A DNA stretch of 58,974 bases. Source: Carex sylvatica (lineage: Eukaryota > Streptophyta > Magnoliopsida > Poales > Cyperaceae). Every line of letters starts with the position of its first letter. The first letter of the stretch is position 1. Made by a program: the position numbers and the translations under genes. Positions 34,985 through 47,224 of the stretch are shown piece after piece. The DNA is taken from positions 1 through 58,974 of the forward strand of contig CAXKVR010000354.1 of the NCBI GenBank assembly GCA_964058845.1. Reading direction: 5' to 3'. The notes beneath the pieces were generated by a model, which was not told the origin of the DNA, did not search any database, and worked only from the letters and a program-made list of their open reading frames with translations.

Positions 34985-36065
34985 AGGTTTTTTTATTTTA
35001 TTTAGAGAATATTAAAATAGTTTATAATATTGATTAGAATAGTTTAGAATATTGATTAGATTGTTTAGAATTATTTGGAATATTGTTTAGATTGTTTAGA
35101 ATTATTTGAAATATTATTTTAGATTGTTTGGAAAATTATTTGGAAAATTATTTGGAATATATTTGAAATATTTATTTGGAAAATTATTAGAATAATTATT
35201 TGGAATATTATTTGGAAATAACAAAAATGCATGTCTCTGTACCGAGAAGTGAAATTGAAACTATTCTAATAATTATTTGGAATATTATTTGAAATTTATT
35301 TGGAATATTTATTTGGAATATTATTTGGAATATTGTTTGGAATATTGTTTAGATTGTTTAGAATTTATTTGGAATATTATTTGGAATATTATTTGGAATA
35401 TTATTTTGATTATTTTGAAATGGTTTAGTTCAGTTTAGAAAATTTCAAAACGGTTTAGAAAATTTTAAAATAGTAGCCCGAATAATTTAGAAAGTTGCAA
35501 AATAGTGTAGAATAATTTAGAAAAGTTTCAAAATAGTGTAGAATAATTTAGGAAGTTTCAAAATAGTGTAGAATAATTTAAAAAAATTTAAAGTGGTGCC
35601 CGAATAATTTAGAAACTTTCAAAATAGTGTAGAATAATTTAGAAAAGTTTCAAAATGGTTTAGAGTAATTTGTAAAATTTCAAAATGGTGAAAAATAATT
35701 TAGAAAGTTCCAAAATAGTGTAGAATAATTTAGAAAATTTTAAAATGATGCCCAAATAATTTAGAAAGTTTTAAAATGGTTTAGAGTAATTTGTAAAATT
35801 CTAAAATGGTGAAAAATAATTTAGAAAGTTGTAAAATAGGGTAGAATAATTTAGAAAATTTTAAAATGATGCCCGAATAATTTAGAATTTCAAAATAGTC
35901 TAGAATAATTTAGAAAAATTTAAAATAGTGTAAAATAGTTTAGAAAATTGCAAATTGGTTCAAACATGGTTTAGAATAATTTAGGTAATCTAAATTGGTT
36001 TAGAAATAATTGGAAAAATTCAAAACGGTTTAGATTAGTTTAAAAATTTCGAAAACAATGAATTA
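34985..36065. repeat. AT-rich minisatellite blocks inside the PMD element
   Basis: 34990-35410 repeats TTATTTGGAATAT and GATTGTTTAGAAT words. 35420-36050 repeats a roughly 31-bp unit (TAGAATAATTTAG AAA.TTT CAAAATAGTG) about eighteen times with variants (GCCCGAATAATTTAG; GGTTTAGAGTAATTTG). The arrays lie just upstream of the PMD start codon. Confidence 0.8.
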
Positions 36066-36842
36066 ATTTTGAATTAATTTTGTAGCATGGCAGACAAAAT
36101 CAATGATGAAGTAGATATGGCGCGGGATACTTTTAGTGATCTGTTGTGGATACCGCACAACCATCACAGGGTGTATCAGGCTTCTGAGGAGATAAGCATT
36201 TACTTATTTCTTTTTTTTCTGACTTATTTAGAAATATCATCTTGTTTTAATTTCTAATTTTTATTTTCGGTAATGTAGAAAAAAGAGGTTATAAATGTGA
36301 AGCACTACTGTTGCCAGACCGCGTACCACGTTGCATACGCACCATTTTTGATTCGATTGGGTTTATACCAGATCGCAGTCATGCCTCACAAAAAAAATCG
36401 ATGAGGCGCTGATACACGGACTTGTGGAGCGGTGGCGTCCTGAGACGCATACCTTTCATCTTTTATTTGGAGAGATGACAAGTATTAACTACAAAACTAC
36501 TTCAAATAAATATGTTCTTTGTGATAATTTACTGACAATTCAAATGAAGAAATTTATATTTTTTTATTTGATAAATTACAGTTACATTGGAGGACGTGAA
36601 CTGTTTGTGGAGTTTGCCCATTACGGGTGTCCCAGTGACGGGGAGTACAGACGGAAGGAATACAAAAGGGCGGCTCTTCGAATTATTAGGGATCAAAGAG
36701 CATGAGTAGAGTGAACTTATGAAAAAATGGGGGTTTGGGGGAGATGAAAAAATAATGGAGTTGACTTTCCTGAAATCTAAGTTTCGTGAATGATTTGAGA
36801 CGCTATCGGCAGATCACGACGATCAAAAGCGGAAGTGGTAAG

Positions 36843-36843
<1 letters not shown>

Positions 36844-36880
<37 letters not shown>
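36844..36880. repeat. (AT)n microsatellite, target of the copia insertion
   Basis: About seventeen AT units. The tract resumes as (TA)n after the copia element at 46591-46602, so the element split it. Confidence 0.9.
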
Positions 36881-36884
<4 letters not shown>

Positions 36885-38837
36885 AGTTTGTAATAATCTA
36901 GAAGTCAATAATACGATAAATTATCATAAAGCTTTGTTCATGAATTGAGTGATTAAATAAACTGTCATTTTGTTGCCTTGAATATTATTACATTTATGAA
37001 TCATTCCTTTATCTGACTAGAGTCAATAACTGGAATTGTGAAACTTCATAATATAGATGTTATATATTCTTAAAAGTCACTAACTGAGGTAATTAGCAGG
37101 AACACTAATTAACCGTTACAAGGTTAGTATGTGGATTAAAAGATGGTCAAGTTTTACAGACCACTGACAAGAGATGTCATTTTAATCACATAGATACATG
37201 TTCTAGGAACATGGTATTTGACAGACCCCGAATGAAACATTAAATGGAATTGTGTATGTGTCATTAATGTTTTCATTCAGTGTTAAGTTCTAAAGTATGA
37301 GGTATTCATCTTTCCTACTAAGAAATGTGTATGTGTGATTGTTATCTAACGCTGTCGGTAAAACGCAGTTATAACGGTAGCTTTTCGGTACACATAACTT
37401 AGCTGAGGTAGTGATGGTTTACCAAAAGTACTATTGTCCCTCGTATCTCTATACGAGCCATAGCATCACTGGGCCCCTTGATAGAGTAAGATTATCTGCT
37501 AGCGGTATAATTACAAGAGTAATTATATTTGATAATCTGCTCAAGATCAAGAAAAGATTAAGTTTGCAAGGATGACACACACCTACCTTGAAACTGATCT
37601 GATAGCTATGAGACGAAAGAACTGACACGAGTAAAATAGTTTACTGGATCGTGATATTGTACAGTACAGCATCATCTGTGTAATTGGATGGTCATGACGC
37701 GTTATGCCAGATGCCTCTCATGATTATAGAAGTTAAAACAGTTTTAATTCTATTTACCAACATAACACAGATCCTATTGGGTCACACCGTATAGGAGCTA
37801 ATCGGAGAATCTTATTGATTAATTATAAATTGATTATAATTAATATTAAGATGGTTATAATTAATTATACATGATATAATTAAATTATAAATGTCATATA
37901 AATTGGCAAAGCAAAAACAAAAGGTTAATTTATAAACGTACCCGTTACGTTGTATAAAAGTTACCGAAACAACAAACCGCAAGAAATATAATTGTTCAGA
38001 ATAATTATACGGATGTTAAATTAAATTTGGGCCAAGGGCATTTTGGTCTTTTTACACATGACATGTCATCATCCTTATCCACATGACATGTCATCATCCT
38101 TATCCATTCAATGGCATTTCCGTAAATGGCATTTTGGTAAATGGCATTTCCGTAATTCCTGAACCTTCTCAAATGCCTATAAATAGAGGGGTGAGGGTAA
38201 GAGAGAAGCTTGCTAATTCACATCGTATCGGATTGTCAGATCGATTCGAGTTTCTATTTTTCTCTCTTTTTCTGTTGCGGTAGTTTACGGGATTCGGGAT
38301 TCGGAAATAATAGATTTGCGAAAGTCGCGGTATTTCTGTTTTTGCTTATTAGTGAATCGGAATAACTGCGGGTCGTGAATAGTGTTATTTCGTCCTTTTC
38401 TCGGTGAATAGTGTTTTTACAGAAAACCGCGGTTTACGGTATTTCTGGCAATAAGAAATAAACCGCTCTCTGGTTAGTCCTGGTGGATAACCGATAGAGG
38501 TATCACACGTGTGATACTCCGAGACGAGTCATTCCCTGGTGTAGCTCTTCTCGCTCGGTCTGCTTTCCAATCAGAATTTGGAAACAAGGTATATACAAGT
38601 TATATTAATCTATTTAACTGGTAAGTAGATTAATGTTTTAGAAATCAATTATGGAGTAGATCTGTAAAAGGATTAAATAGGGTTCTGATGTCAAAGGAAT
38701 ACGGAAGGTGGACCCCTTGGAATGTTTCCTGACATACCCCGTTTAATCCTTGGATTAAGATTAGAAGTAAAATTTTTGTTTTACGTTCTTTCCGCACTTA
38801 ATCAAATCAATGGGTTTGAACTGTCAAAACCCCAACA
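36881..38837 (+). repeat. 5' LTR of the young copia element
   Basis: TATA box TATAAATAG at 38178-38186 marks the likely U3/R boundary. A tandem phrase CACATGACATGTCATCATCC occurs twice (38054-38105), followed by three 15-bp GGCATTTCCGTAAAT-type units. Confidence 0.96.
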
Positions 38838-38838
38838 G

Positions 38839-38850
38839 TGGTATCAGAGC
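38839..38850 (+). other. primer binding site (initiator Met tRNA)
   Basis: TGGTATCAGAGC, one base after the LTR end. Confidence 0.93.
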
Positions 38851-40454
38851 ACAAGGCTCTCCCGCTGATTGATTTTCTAAAAGTTATAACTTATGCAAAT
38901 TAGATGCATATACCGCATATCGGTTTAATTCTTACATTTGCAGCTTAAGTCCAAACCGATTAGAAATGAGATTTTCTTGGTTCGGTTCTACCGACTAAGA
39001 AAGTTAAATTAGATTTAAGCTTTCTTTATGCTTTCTTATGAAATGTAAACTTTTACATTTCTTGGATCGGTTTTCCGACCGAGAAAGATAAAATAGGATT
39101 TTATGCTTTCTTTATGTTTTCGTTCTAAAAACTTTCAACTGCGTTTGAGTATATCTAAGAATGTGATGAAGCAATAAAGTACCTGAGTAAGAGCTGTTAA
39201 TCTCCACCCGTAAAAGACAAGGTTAATGTCAAGAAAAGTCTCGGCTTTTCGACTAACCCCTTTTTACGTGTCCTGATAGCTGGCCCAAAGGGAACTTTGT
39301 CACGTTACCAAATTACTTTAACGCTTTTGAAATGGCAAGATGTAACTCTTTCGCCTTTTCGAAAACCTTCGGATAAGTAAAGTTCATCGAAGAATGTGAT
39401 GAAGCAATAAAGTATCTTAGTAAGAGCTGTCATTTCCACACCGTAAAAGAGATGGTTCTGTCTAGGAAAGACTGAGTCTAAGAGGTCCTCGTGACCCCGG
39501 TCTTTCCTGGGAGCCCCTTTTACATGTCCTAATGGCTGGCCGAAAAGGAACTTTGTCACGTTACCAAATTGCTTTATGGACCGAAAAGAATATCTGATTT
39601 TAAAACATATAAATTGTTTATGTGCTTTAACGGTATAAATAAGAACTGAGCATAGCTGCAAAATAAAGAATTAGTAACTGATAAATAATATACCTGACTT
39701 GGTCCTGTATATAAGTAAATTAGATTTACTGCTTTGATATGAAATGTATAAATTAGATTTATCGCTTTCAAAGGAACCGTGAAAGAACGTGATGTCAAAG
39801 AAAGATTTGTGCAGGAACTCACCTTTGTCTTTCTGGCAGACGACTTTCACGTGTCCGTAAGAATGTCTAAAGTCAGTTACAAGAACTGACTGCTTAACAA
39901 AGCTAAGCATGTGAAATAGATTTTGATGCCAAAGGAATACGGAGGGTGGACACCCCTGGAATGTTTCCTGACATATCTATTTTAAAGATTGCTGGCACTG
40001 TTAAGCATAAACACCAACCCATTAATTAAGTAATATGCCCTTCCTACTCTATCCTCCTCACATCATTGTTCATTGGTTGACGGGTCTTGCTCAGCAAGCG
40101 TCGCCTTTTACCTTTGGTGGTCGAGGGTTATGTCCGACATATCAAACCAAATAGAGTGAGGTTACTTACCAATGATTTCCAAAACAGTTTTGGGCTTGGG
40201 GCAAAGTCTTCGTTAAAAACACGTGATGTTTTAACGAAACCAAGAATCACAAGAAGATGTGATTAGCAAGTTTGCTTACCTGAAAATAACTAATGGCTAA
40301 GTCATGCGTAAAAGCTGGCTTGTACATTAATGAAGATAGGGATCTTGGTCCTACTACAAATGGGAATAGAACAAAATTGTAGTGGAAGTTTTATTATTTG
40401 AATAAAGCATTACATGAACAAAGCTAAAATCTTTACTTTTAACGTTGTAGAAAT
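38851..40454 (+). other. 1.6-kb untranslated leader with an internal duplication
   Basis: Two related blocks start AAGAATGTGATGAAGCAATA (39159 and 39391) and end CTTTGTCACGTTACCAAATT (39294 and 39552). A third segment at 39930-39975 repeats a phrase from the LTR end (AAAGGAATACGGA.GGTGGAC). No coding frame here is supported. Such leaders usually carry dimerisation and packaging structures; that role is inferred. Confidence 0.6.
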
Positions 40455-43400
40455 ATGGCTAAAGAAACGTCTTTCTCTTTACGCTCCCTGCTCGAGAAAG
40501 CAACACTGAAAGCGGACGGATCCAATTTCACTGATTGGCTCCGTACCCTTACGATTGTACTGAGACGTGAGAAAAAGGAATATGTCCTTAACACACCATA
40601 CCCTGCTGATGAGCCCAAAGCGGGCGGCACAGCAGAGGAACTCACTAAGTACATCAAGCACAAAGAAGATGAGCTTGATGTACAAAGTCTACTGGTAGGA
40701 ATTATGGGTCCTGAATTGCAGCGTTGATTCATGGACACTAAATCCTATGACATGTGCGAACAGCTCAAGAATATGTTTCAAGAGCAAGCACGTGTTGAGA
40801 GATTTAAAGTGACCAAATCCCTACTTAGTCATAAGTTGACTGAGGGCGGCTCTGTTGGCACTCACATGCTCCGTATGACGAGCGATGTTGAGCAGCTAGA
40901 GAAGCTAAATGCTCCGTTAAGCAAGGAATTAGCTACGGACATTATCTTGCACTCACTCCCTCCCAGCTTTTCGGGGTTCATCATGAACTACCACATGCTA
41001 GGGATGGACAAGAGTCTGCAAGAGTTACAAGGGATGCTTAGGATCGCTGATGATGACATGAAGAAGAGCTCTTCTGTCCTCATGATCCAAGCTGGTGGAA
41101 GGAAGATAAAGAAAGCCCCAAAGAAGGTGGCTTCTAAGTACAAGGGCAAGGGGAAAAAGATTCTTAAACCGAATCCTCCCAAGGTAAAGGTTTCTGCTGC
41201 CTCTGACTGCTTTTACTGCAACGTAAAAGGTCATTGGAAGAGAAACTGCCCAAAGTATCTGGAGGACTTGAGGTCTGGAAAAGCTTCCAAATCTTCAATC
41301 TCAGGTATATTTGTTATTGAAGTTAATGTTGCTACCTCTATTAATGATTGGGTAATAGATACCGGATCATGTGCTCATATTTGTTCAAATATGCAGGCAC
41401 TAAAGAATAGAAGGAAGCTACGTAACAAGGAAATACAACTCCAAGTTGGAAACGGAGCATTAGTTGCAGCCGTAACAGCTGGAAGTATAGAGTTGTATTT
41501 GCCCAGCGGGCTTGTAATGGAACTTGAAAATGTATATTTTGTTCCTAGCATTTCCAAGAACATCATTTCGGTCTCGTGTTTAGAGACGAATGGTTTCTCT
41601 TTTGTTATAAAGGACAATAGATGTTCTATATATAAAAATGAGTTATATTATGGATCCTCTTGTATGATGAATGGTCTATATATGTTGGAAATAGAAAAAC
41701 CCGTGTTCAATATAAATAAACGACTCAAAACGTCTCATGAAAGCACGACTTACATGTGGCATTGTCGCCTTGGTCATATAAATGAGAGACGCATCAAGAA
41801 GTTACACGAGATTGGACTTCTTGGTAAATTTGATCTTGAATCAATTAACACATGCGAATCTTGTTTACGTGGAAAAATGACCAAAGCGCCTTTCTCCAAA
41901 AAGGGCGAAAGGGCAAGTGACTTATTAAGTCTTATACACACTGATGTGTGTGGACCTATGAGTACTTGTGCAAGAAACGGTTATTCTTACTTTATCACGT
42001 TTACTGATGATTACAGTAGATATGGTTATGTCTACTTGATAAGACATAAGTCAGAATCCTTTGAAAAGTTCAAGGAATTCAAGACTGAAGTAGAAAATCA
42101 ATTAAACAAGAGTATTAAGGCCTTACGATCGGACCGTGGAGGCGAGTACTTAAGTTTTGAGTTTAAAACGTACTTAAAGGAATGTGGGATAGTCTCACAA
42201 CTCACACCTCCGGGGACACCGCAATGGAACGGTGTTTCTGAGAGAAGGAATCGAACTCTGCTTGACATGGTTCGTTCCATGATGAGTAACACCACTCTTC
42301 CAAAATCATTTTGGGGACACGCACTAGAAACTGCTGCACGAACAGTAAATATGGTTCCATCTAAGTCAGTAGAAAAGACTCCGTACGAGTTATGGTTTGG
42401 AAAATCTCCAAATATGTCTTATCTTAAAATATGGGGTTGCGAAGTATTTGTCAAACGCCCGACGTCTGGCAAGCTTGATCCCAAATCTGACAAATGCTTT
42501 TTCGTAGGATATCCTAAGGAAACGAAAGGATATTACTTCTATTACCAGTCCGAGAACAAATTAGTTGTTGCTCGTCATGGTGTATTTTTGGAGAATGAGT
42601 TTCTCACAAAAGGAAGTAGTGGGAGTAATGTAATACTTGAAGAAATTCAAGATACATCACACAATACAATATCTGAACCAGATCAGATAATCCCACCACT
42701 TGATACTTCGGCTGATGAGCATCTGGAAGTACCAAATCCACAAGTAGCTGTGGAAGAGGTTCTAGTCCCGAGCTCAAGTACTTCAACGCAAGTTGAAGTA
42801 GAACTGGATCCGCAGACAGTTGTGGATCAAGTTCGACAGCCCGAAGAACAAGTGCTACGTAGGTCAACAAGGACAGTCCATGCACCCGAGAGGTACTTGG
42901 GACTACACGAGGTCTCAGTTTTCGATACTGAAGATCCTCTGACCTATGCGGAAGCAATGGATAGACTCGACTCTGATAAATGGCTGAAGGCCATGAGATC
43001 CGAAATACAGTCCATGTATGACAACACGGTCTGGAACCTAGTTGTACCACTTGATGGGGTGAAACCCATAGCTAACAAGTGGGTTTTCAAAAGAAAAACA
43101 GACATGGATGGTAGTATGACTGTATACAAAGCACGGCTTGTAGCGAAAGGTTTCAAACAAATTCTCGGCGTAGATTATGATGAAACTTTCTCACCCGTAG
43201 CTATGTTTAAGTCAATTCGGATACTCCTAGCAATTGCCGCATTTCATGATTATGAAATATGGCAAATGGATGTCAAAACCGCCTTCTTAAATGGAAATTT
43301 AGAAGAGGATGTGTACATGACACAGCCTGAGGGTTTTGAAGATCCAAAGAATGCTGGGAAGGTATGCAAGCTTCTGAAATCCATTTATGGATTGAAGCAA

Positions 43401-44513
43401 GCATCACGGAGTTGGAATCTTCGATTTGACGAAGAAGTCAAAAAGTTTGACTTCGTCAGATGCGAAGAAGAACCGTGTGTGTACAGGAAAACTAGTGGGA
43501 GTGCTATCGCCTTTCTAATCTTATATGTAGATGACATACTGTTAATAGGAAATGATATTCCTCTTTTGCAACAAGCTAAGTCTTCATTAAAGAAAGTTTT
43601 CTCGATGAAGGACTTGGGCGAGGCTGTCTATATATTAGGCATAAAGATCTACCGGGATAGATCAAAGAGACTTATAGGATTAAGTCAAAGCACATACATT
43701 GACAAAGTGCTAAATAGATTTAGCATGCAGGATTCTAAGAAAGGATTCCTGCCAATGAATCATGGTGCACAGCTTAGCAAGACTCAGTGTCCTTCGACAA
43801 CTGATGAGCGAAGCATAATGAGTAGAGTGCCATACGCTTCGGCTATAGGCTCTATCATGTACGCCATGTTGTGCACTCGCCCAGATATCTCGTACGCTTT
43901 GAGTGTAACGAGTAGATATCAGGCTAATCCAGGCATGGAGCACTGGAATGCTGCAAAGAATATCCTTAAGTACTTGAGAAGAACTAAGGATATGTTTCTC
44001 GTCTACGGTGGTGACTCCGAACTCGTAATAAACGGTTACACTGATGCAAGTTTCCAAACTGACCGAGATGATTCAAGATCACAGTCCGGATACGTGTTCA
44101 TACTCAATGGTGGGGCTGTGAGCTGGAAGAGTTCAAAGCAAGAGACTACAGCAGACTCAACCACCGAAGCTGAGTACATAGCCGCATCCGAAGCAGCTAA
44201 AGAAGGTTTCTGGATCAAGAAGTTCCTTAGCGAACTAGGAGTGGTTCCCAGTGTTCAAGGCCCTGTGGACCTCTACTGTGACAACAATGGAGCTATAGCT
44301 CAGGCCAAGAAACCGAGATCGCACTCGAGATCCAAGCATGTTCTGCGACGTTATCACCTGATACGAGAAATTGTAAATAGAGGTGACGTAAAGATATGTA
44401 GAGTTGACACAGCCAGCAACACAGCTGATCCACTCACAAAACCTCTTCCTCAAGCCAAGCACCAGTTGCATACCGCTTCTATGGGTCTGAGACACATAGG
44501 AGATTGGCTATGA
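40455..44513 (+). pseudogene. copia gag-pol polyprotein, intact except for one in-frame stop
   Basis: A single frame of 1353 codons is broken only by TGA at 40725-40727 (context CGT TGA TTC), in gag at residue 91. The parts in order are: gag with ..MFQEQARVERF..; zinc knuckle CFYCNVKGHWKRNC near residue 252; protease DWVIDTG near 300; integrase HTDVCGP, LRSDRGGEY and NGVSERRN (complete D,D,E); reverse transcriptase with LVAKGFKQ and YVDD near 1024; and RNase H with GYTDASF, TEAEYIAA and LYCDNNGA. All key catalytic residues are present. The stop fits C-to-T change at a CpG (CGA to TGA), as expected of methylated retrotransposon DNA. With the stop, only a 90-residue gag fragment or an internally started product would be made. 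Confidence 0.93.
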
Positions 44514-44603
44514 GTCTTTCTTTAGATCTATGAGATTTTTAGAATATTAGAGATTTGTATAAGTAGGGCCTACGATGATTGGCTCCTAGCTTAAGTGGGA
44601 GAT

Positions 44604-46590
44604 TGTTAGTTTGTAATAATCTAGAAGTCAATAATACGATAAATTATCATAAAGCTTTGTTCATGAATTGAGTGATTAAATAAACTGTCATTTTGTTGCC
44701 TTGAATATTATTACATTTATGAATCATTCCTTTATCTGACTAGAGTCAATAACTGGAATTGTGAAACTTCATAATATAGATGTTATATATTCTTAAAAGT
44801 CACTAACTGAGGTAATTAGCAGGAACACTAATTAACCGTTACAAGGTTAGTATGTGGATTAAAAGATGGTCAAGTTTTACAGACCACTGACAAGAGATGT
44901 CATTTTAATCACATAGATACATGTTCTAGGAACATGGTATTTGACAGACCCCGAATGAAACATTAAATGGAATTGTGTATGTGTCATTAATGTTTTCATT
45001 CAGTGTTAAGTTCTAAAGTATGAGGTATTCATCTTTCCTACTAAGAAATGTGTATGTGTGATTGTTATCTAACGCTGTCGGTAAAACGCAGTTATAACGG
45101 TAGCTTTTCGGTACACATAACTTAGCTGAGGTAGTGATGGTTTACCAAAAGTACTATTGTCCCTCGTATCTCTATACGAGCCATAGCATCACTGGGCCCC
45201 TTGATAGAGTAAGATTATCTGCTAGCGGTATAATTACAAGAGTAATTATATTTGATAATCTGCTCAAGATCAAGAAAAGATTAAGTTTGCAAGGATGACA
45301 CACACCTACCTTGAAACTGATCTGATAGCTATGAGACGAAAGAACTGACACGAGTAAAATAGTTTACTGGATCGTGATATTGTACAGTACAGCATCATCT
45401 GTGTAATTGGATGGTCATGACGCGTTATGCCAGATGCCTCTCATGATTATAGAAGTTAAAACAGTTTTAATTCTATTTACCAACATAACACAGATCCTAT
45501 TGGGTCACACCGTATAGGAGCTAATCGGAGAATCTTATTGATTAATTATAAATTGATTATAATTAATATTAAGATGGTTATAATTAATTATACATGATAT
45601 AATTAAATTATAAATGTCATATAAATTGGCAAAGCAAAAACAAAAGGTTAATTTATAAACGTACCCGTTACGTTGTATAAAAGTTACCGAAACAACAAAC
45701 CGCAAGAAATATAATTGTTCAGAATAATTATACGGATGTTAAATTAAATTTGGGCCAAGGGCATTTTGGTCTTTTTACACATGACATGTCATCATCCTTA
45801 TCCACATGACATGTCATCATCCTTATCCATTCAATGGCATTTCCGTAAATGGCATTTTGGTAAATGGCATTTCCGTAAATGGCATTTTGGTAAATGGCAT
45901 TTCCGTAATTCCTGAACCTTCTCAAATGCCTATAAATAGAGGGGTGAGGGTAAGAGAGAAGCTTGCTAATTCACATCGTATCGGATTGTCAGATCGATTC
46001 GAGTTTCTATTTTTCTCTCTTTTTCTGTTGCGGTAGTTTACGGGATTCGGGATTCGGAAATAATAGATTTGCGAAAGTCGCGGTATTTCTGTTTTTGCTT
46101 ATTAGTGAATCGGAATAACTGCGGGTCGTGAATAGTGTTATTTCGTCCTTTTCTCGGTGAATAGTGTTTTTGCAGAAAACCGCGGTTTACTGTATTTCTG
46201 GTAATAAGAAATAAACCGCTCTCTGGTTAGTCCTGGTGGATAACCGATAGAGGTATCACACGTGTGATACTCCGAGACGAGTCATTCCCTGGTGTAGCTC
46301 TTCTCGCTCGGTCTGCTTTCCAATCAGAATTTGGAAACAAGGTATATACAAGTTATATTAATCTATTTAACTGGTAAGTAGATTAATGTTTTAGAAATCA
46401 ATTATGGAGTAGATCTGTAAAAGGATTAAATAGGGTTCTGATGTCAAAGGAATACGGAAGGTGGACCCCTTGGAATGTTTCCTGACATACCCCGTTTAAT
46501 CCTTGGATTAAGATTAGAAGTAAAATTTTTGTTTTACGTTCTTTCCGCACTTAATCAAATCAATGGGTTTGAACTGTCAAAACCCCAACA
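44604..46590 (+). repeat. 3' LTR of the young copia element
   Basis: Same as the 5' LTR but with five rather than three 15-bp GGCATTTCCGTAAAT-type units (45835-45909). TATA box at 45931-45939. Confidence 0.96.
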
Positions 46591-47224
46591 TATATATATA
46601 TATCAATTTATTCGTGTTTTAGCCTATCAATAATGTACTCACATTGTATTGAATTTTGCTAGGTATTTTCGTGCATATATCTTGGACCTGATGTTGTCCA
46701 GTTTGTTCATAGACAGTGACGGGGACGGGATACCGCTGTGGTATCTCGATCTAATTGTGGATTTAGACCAGCCGGTACAGTACAATTGGGGTGGAGCGGT
46801 TCTTGCATATCTGTATCGGCATTTATATGTCGCTACCGAGCTCAGAAGAGGATCTATGCATTGTCCGAGTTTTATTTATAACAAGAATGAACATTTGTCA
46901 ATTTATTTTATTTATAACAAGTTGGTAAAAAAAAAGTGGTACATATTGAATAACCGTAATATATGCAAATATATTAGTTATTTTAAGTATAATATGTCGT
47001 ATTTTGGTTGGAAATTATATTTTAACATCTTCTTCTCCAACAAAAATATTTCAAAAATCGATAGTTAAAAATTAATACAATTTAAAAATTAATAACTTAC
47101 ATAATTTACAAATTAATTATAAAAAAACTTACTCTTTTTTTTTCTTCCGTTTGTCTCTCTATTTGAGAGCGCTTCTTTTTTTTTCTTTCTTTCATCTCTC
47201 CGTCAGAGTGATCCAGGTTATATA

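Larger units (their letters stand above)
36881..46590 (+). mobile_element. young, nearly intact Ty1/copia LTR retrotransposon, 9.7 kb
   Basis: The LTRs are 36881-38837 (1957 bp) and 44604-46590 (1987 bp), both starting TGTTAGTTTG and ending CCCCAACA. Primer site TGGTATCAGAGC is at 38839-38850 and purine tract TTAAGTGGGAGA at 44591-44602. Both flanks are TATAT, consistent with a 5-bp duplication inside an AT microsatellite. By eye the LTRs differ by only three substitutions (near 38411, 38437 and 38452) and one 30-bp repeat-unit difference, so insertion was recent. Internal coding is one long gag-pol frame with a single stop. The unusually long leader (38851-40454) contains a tandem duplication. 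The lineage is not assigned. Confidence 0.96.
36087..46870 (+). pseudogene. broken plant mobile domain (PMD, MAIN-like) gene
   Basis: The ATG at 36087 opens MADKINDEVDMARDTFSD. Later pieces are as follows. 36280-36481 reads ..VERWRPETHTFHLLFGEM and ends at donor ACAA/GTATTA. 36582-36837 opens TLEDVNCLWSLPITGVPVTG and ends at donor TG/GTAAGT. 46663 to about 46870 reads YFRAYILDLMLSSLFIDSDG then ..YNWGGAVLAYLYRHLYVATE. These match the core of the PMD found in Arabidopsis MAIN/MAIL1 and in many transposons. Damage: no GT donor after the first exon (GATAAGC, probably from GGTAAGC); a frameshift in the A8 run at 36390-36397; stops TAG after ..GIKEHE and TGA within KFRE.FETL; and the C-terminal third missing. 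A copia element fills the third intron. It is a pseudogene; the original role is unknown. Confidence 0.85.

Noticed and set aside
38083..38283. Short frames in both copia LTRs (also 45806-46036).
   Set aside because: They arise from the 15-bp LTR repeats and differ between LTRs only by repeat number; no protein resemblance.
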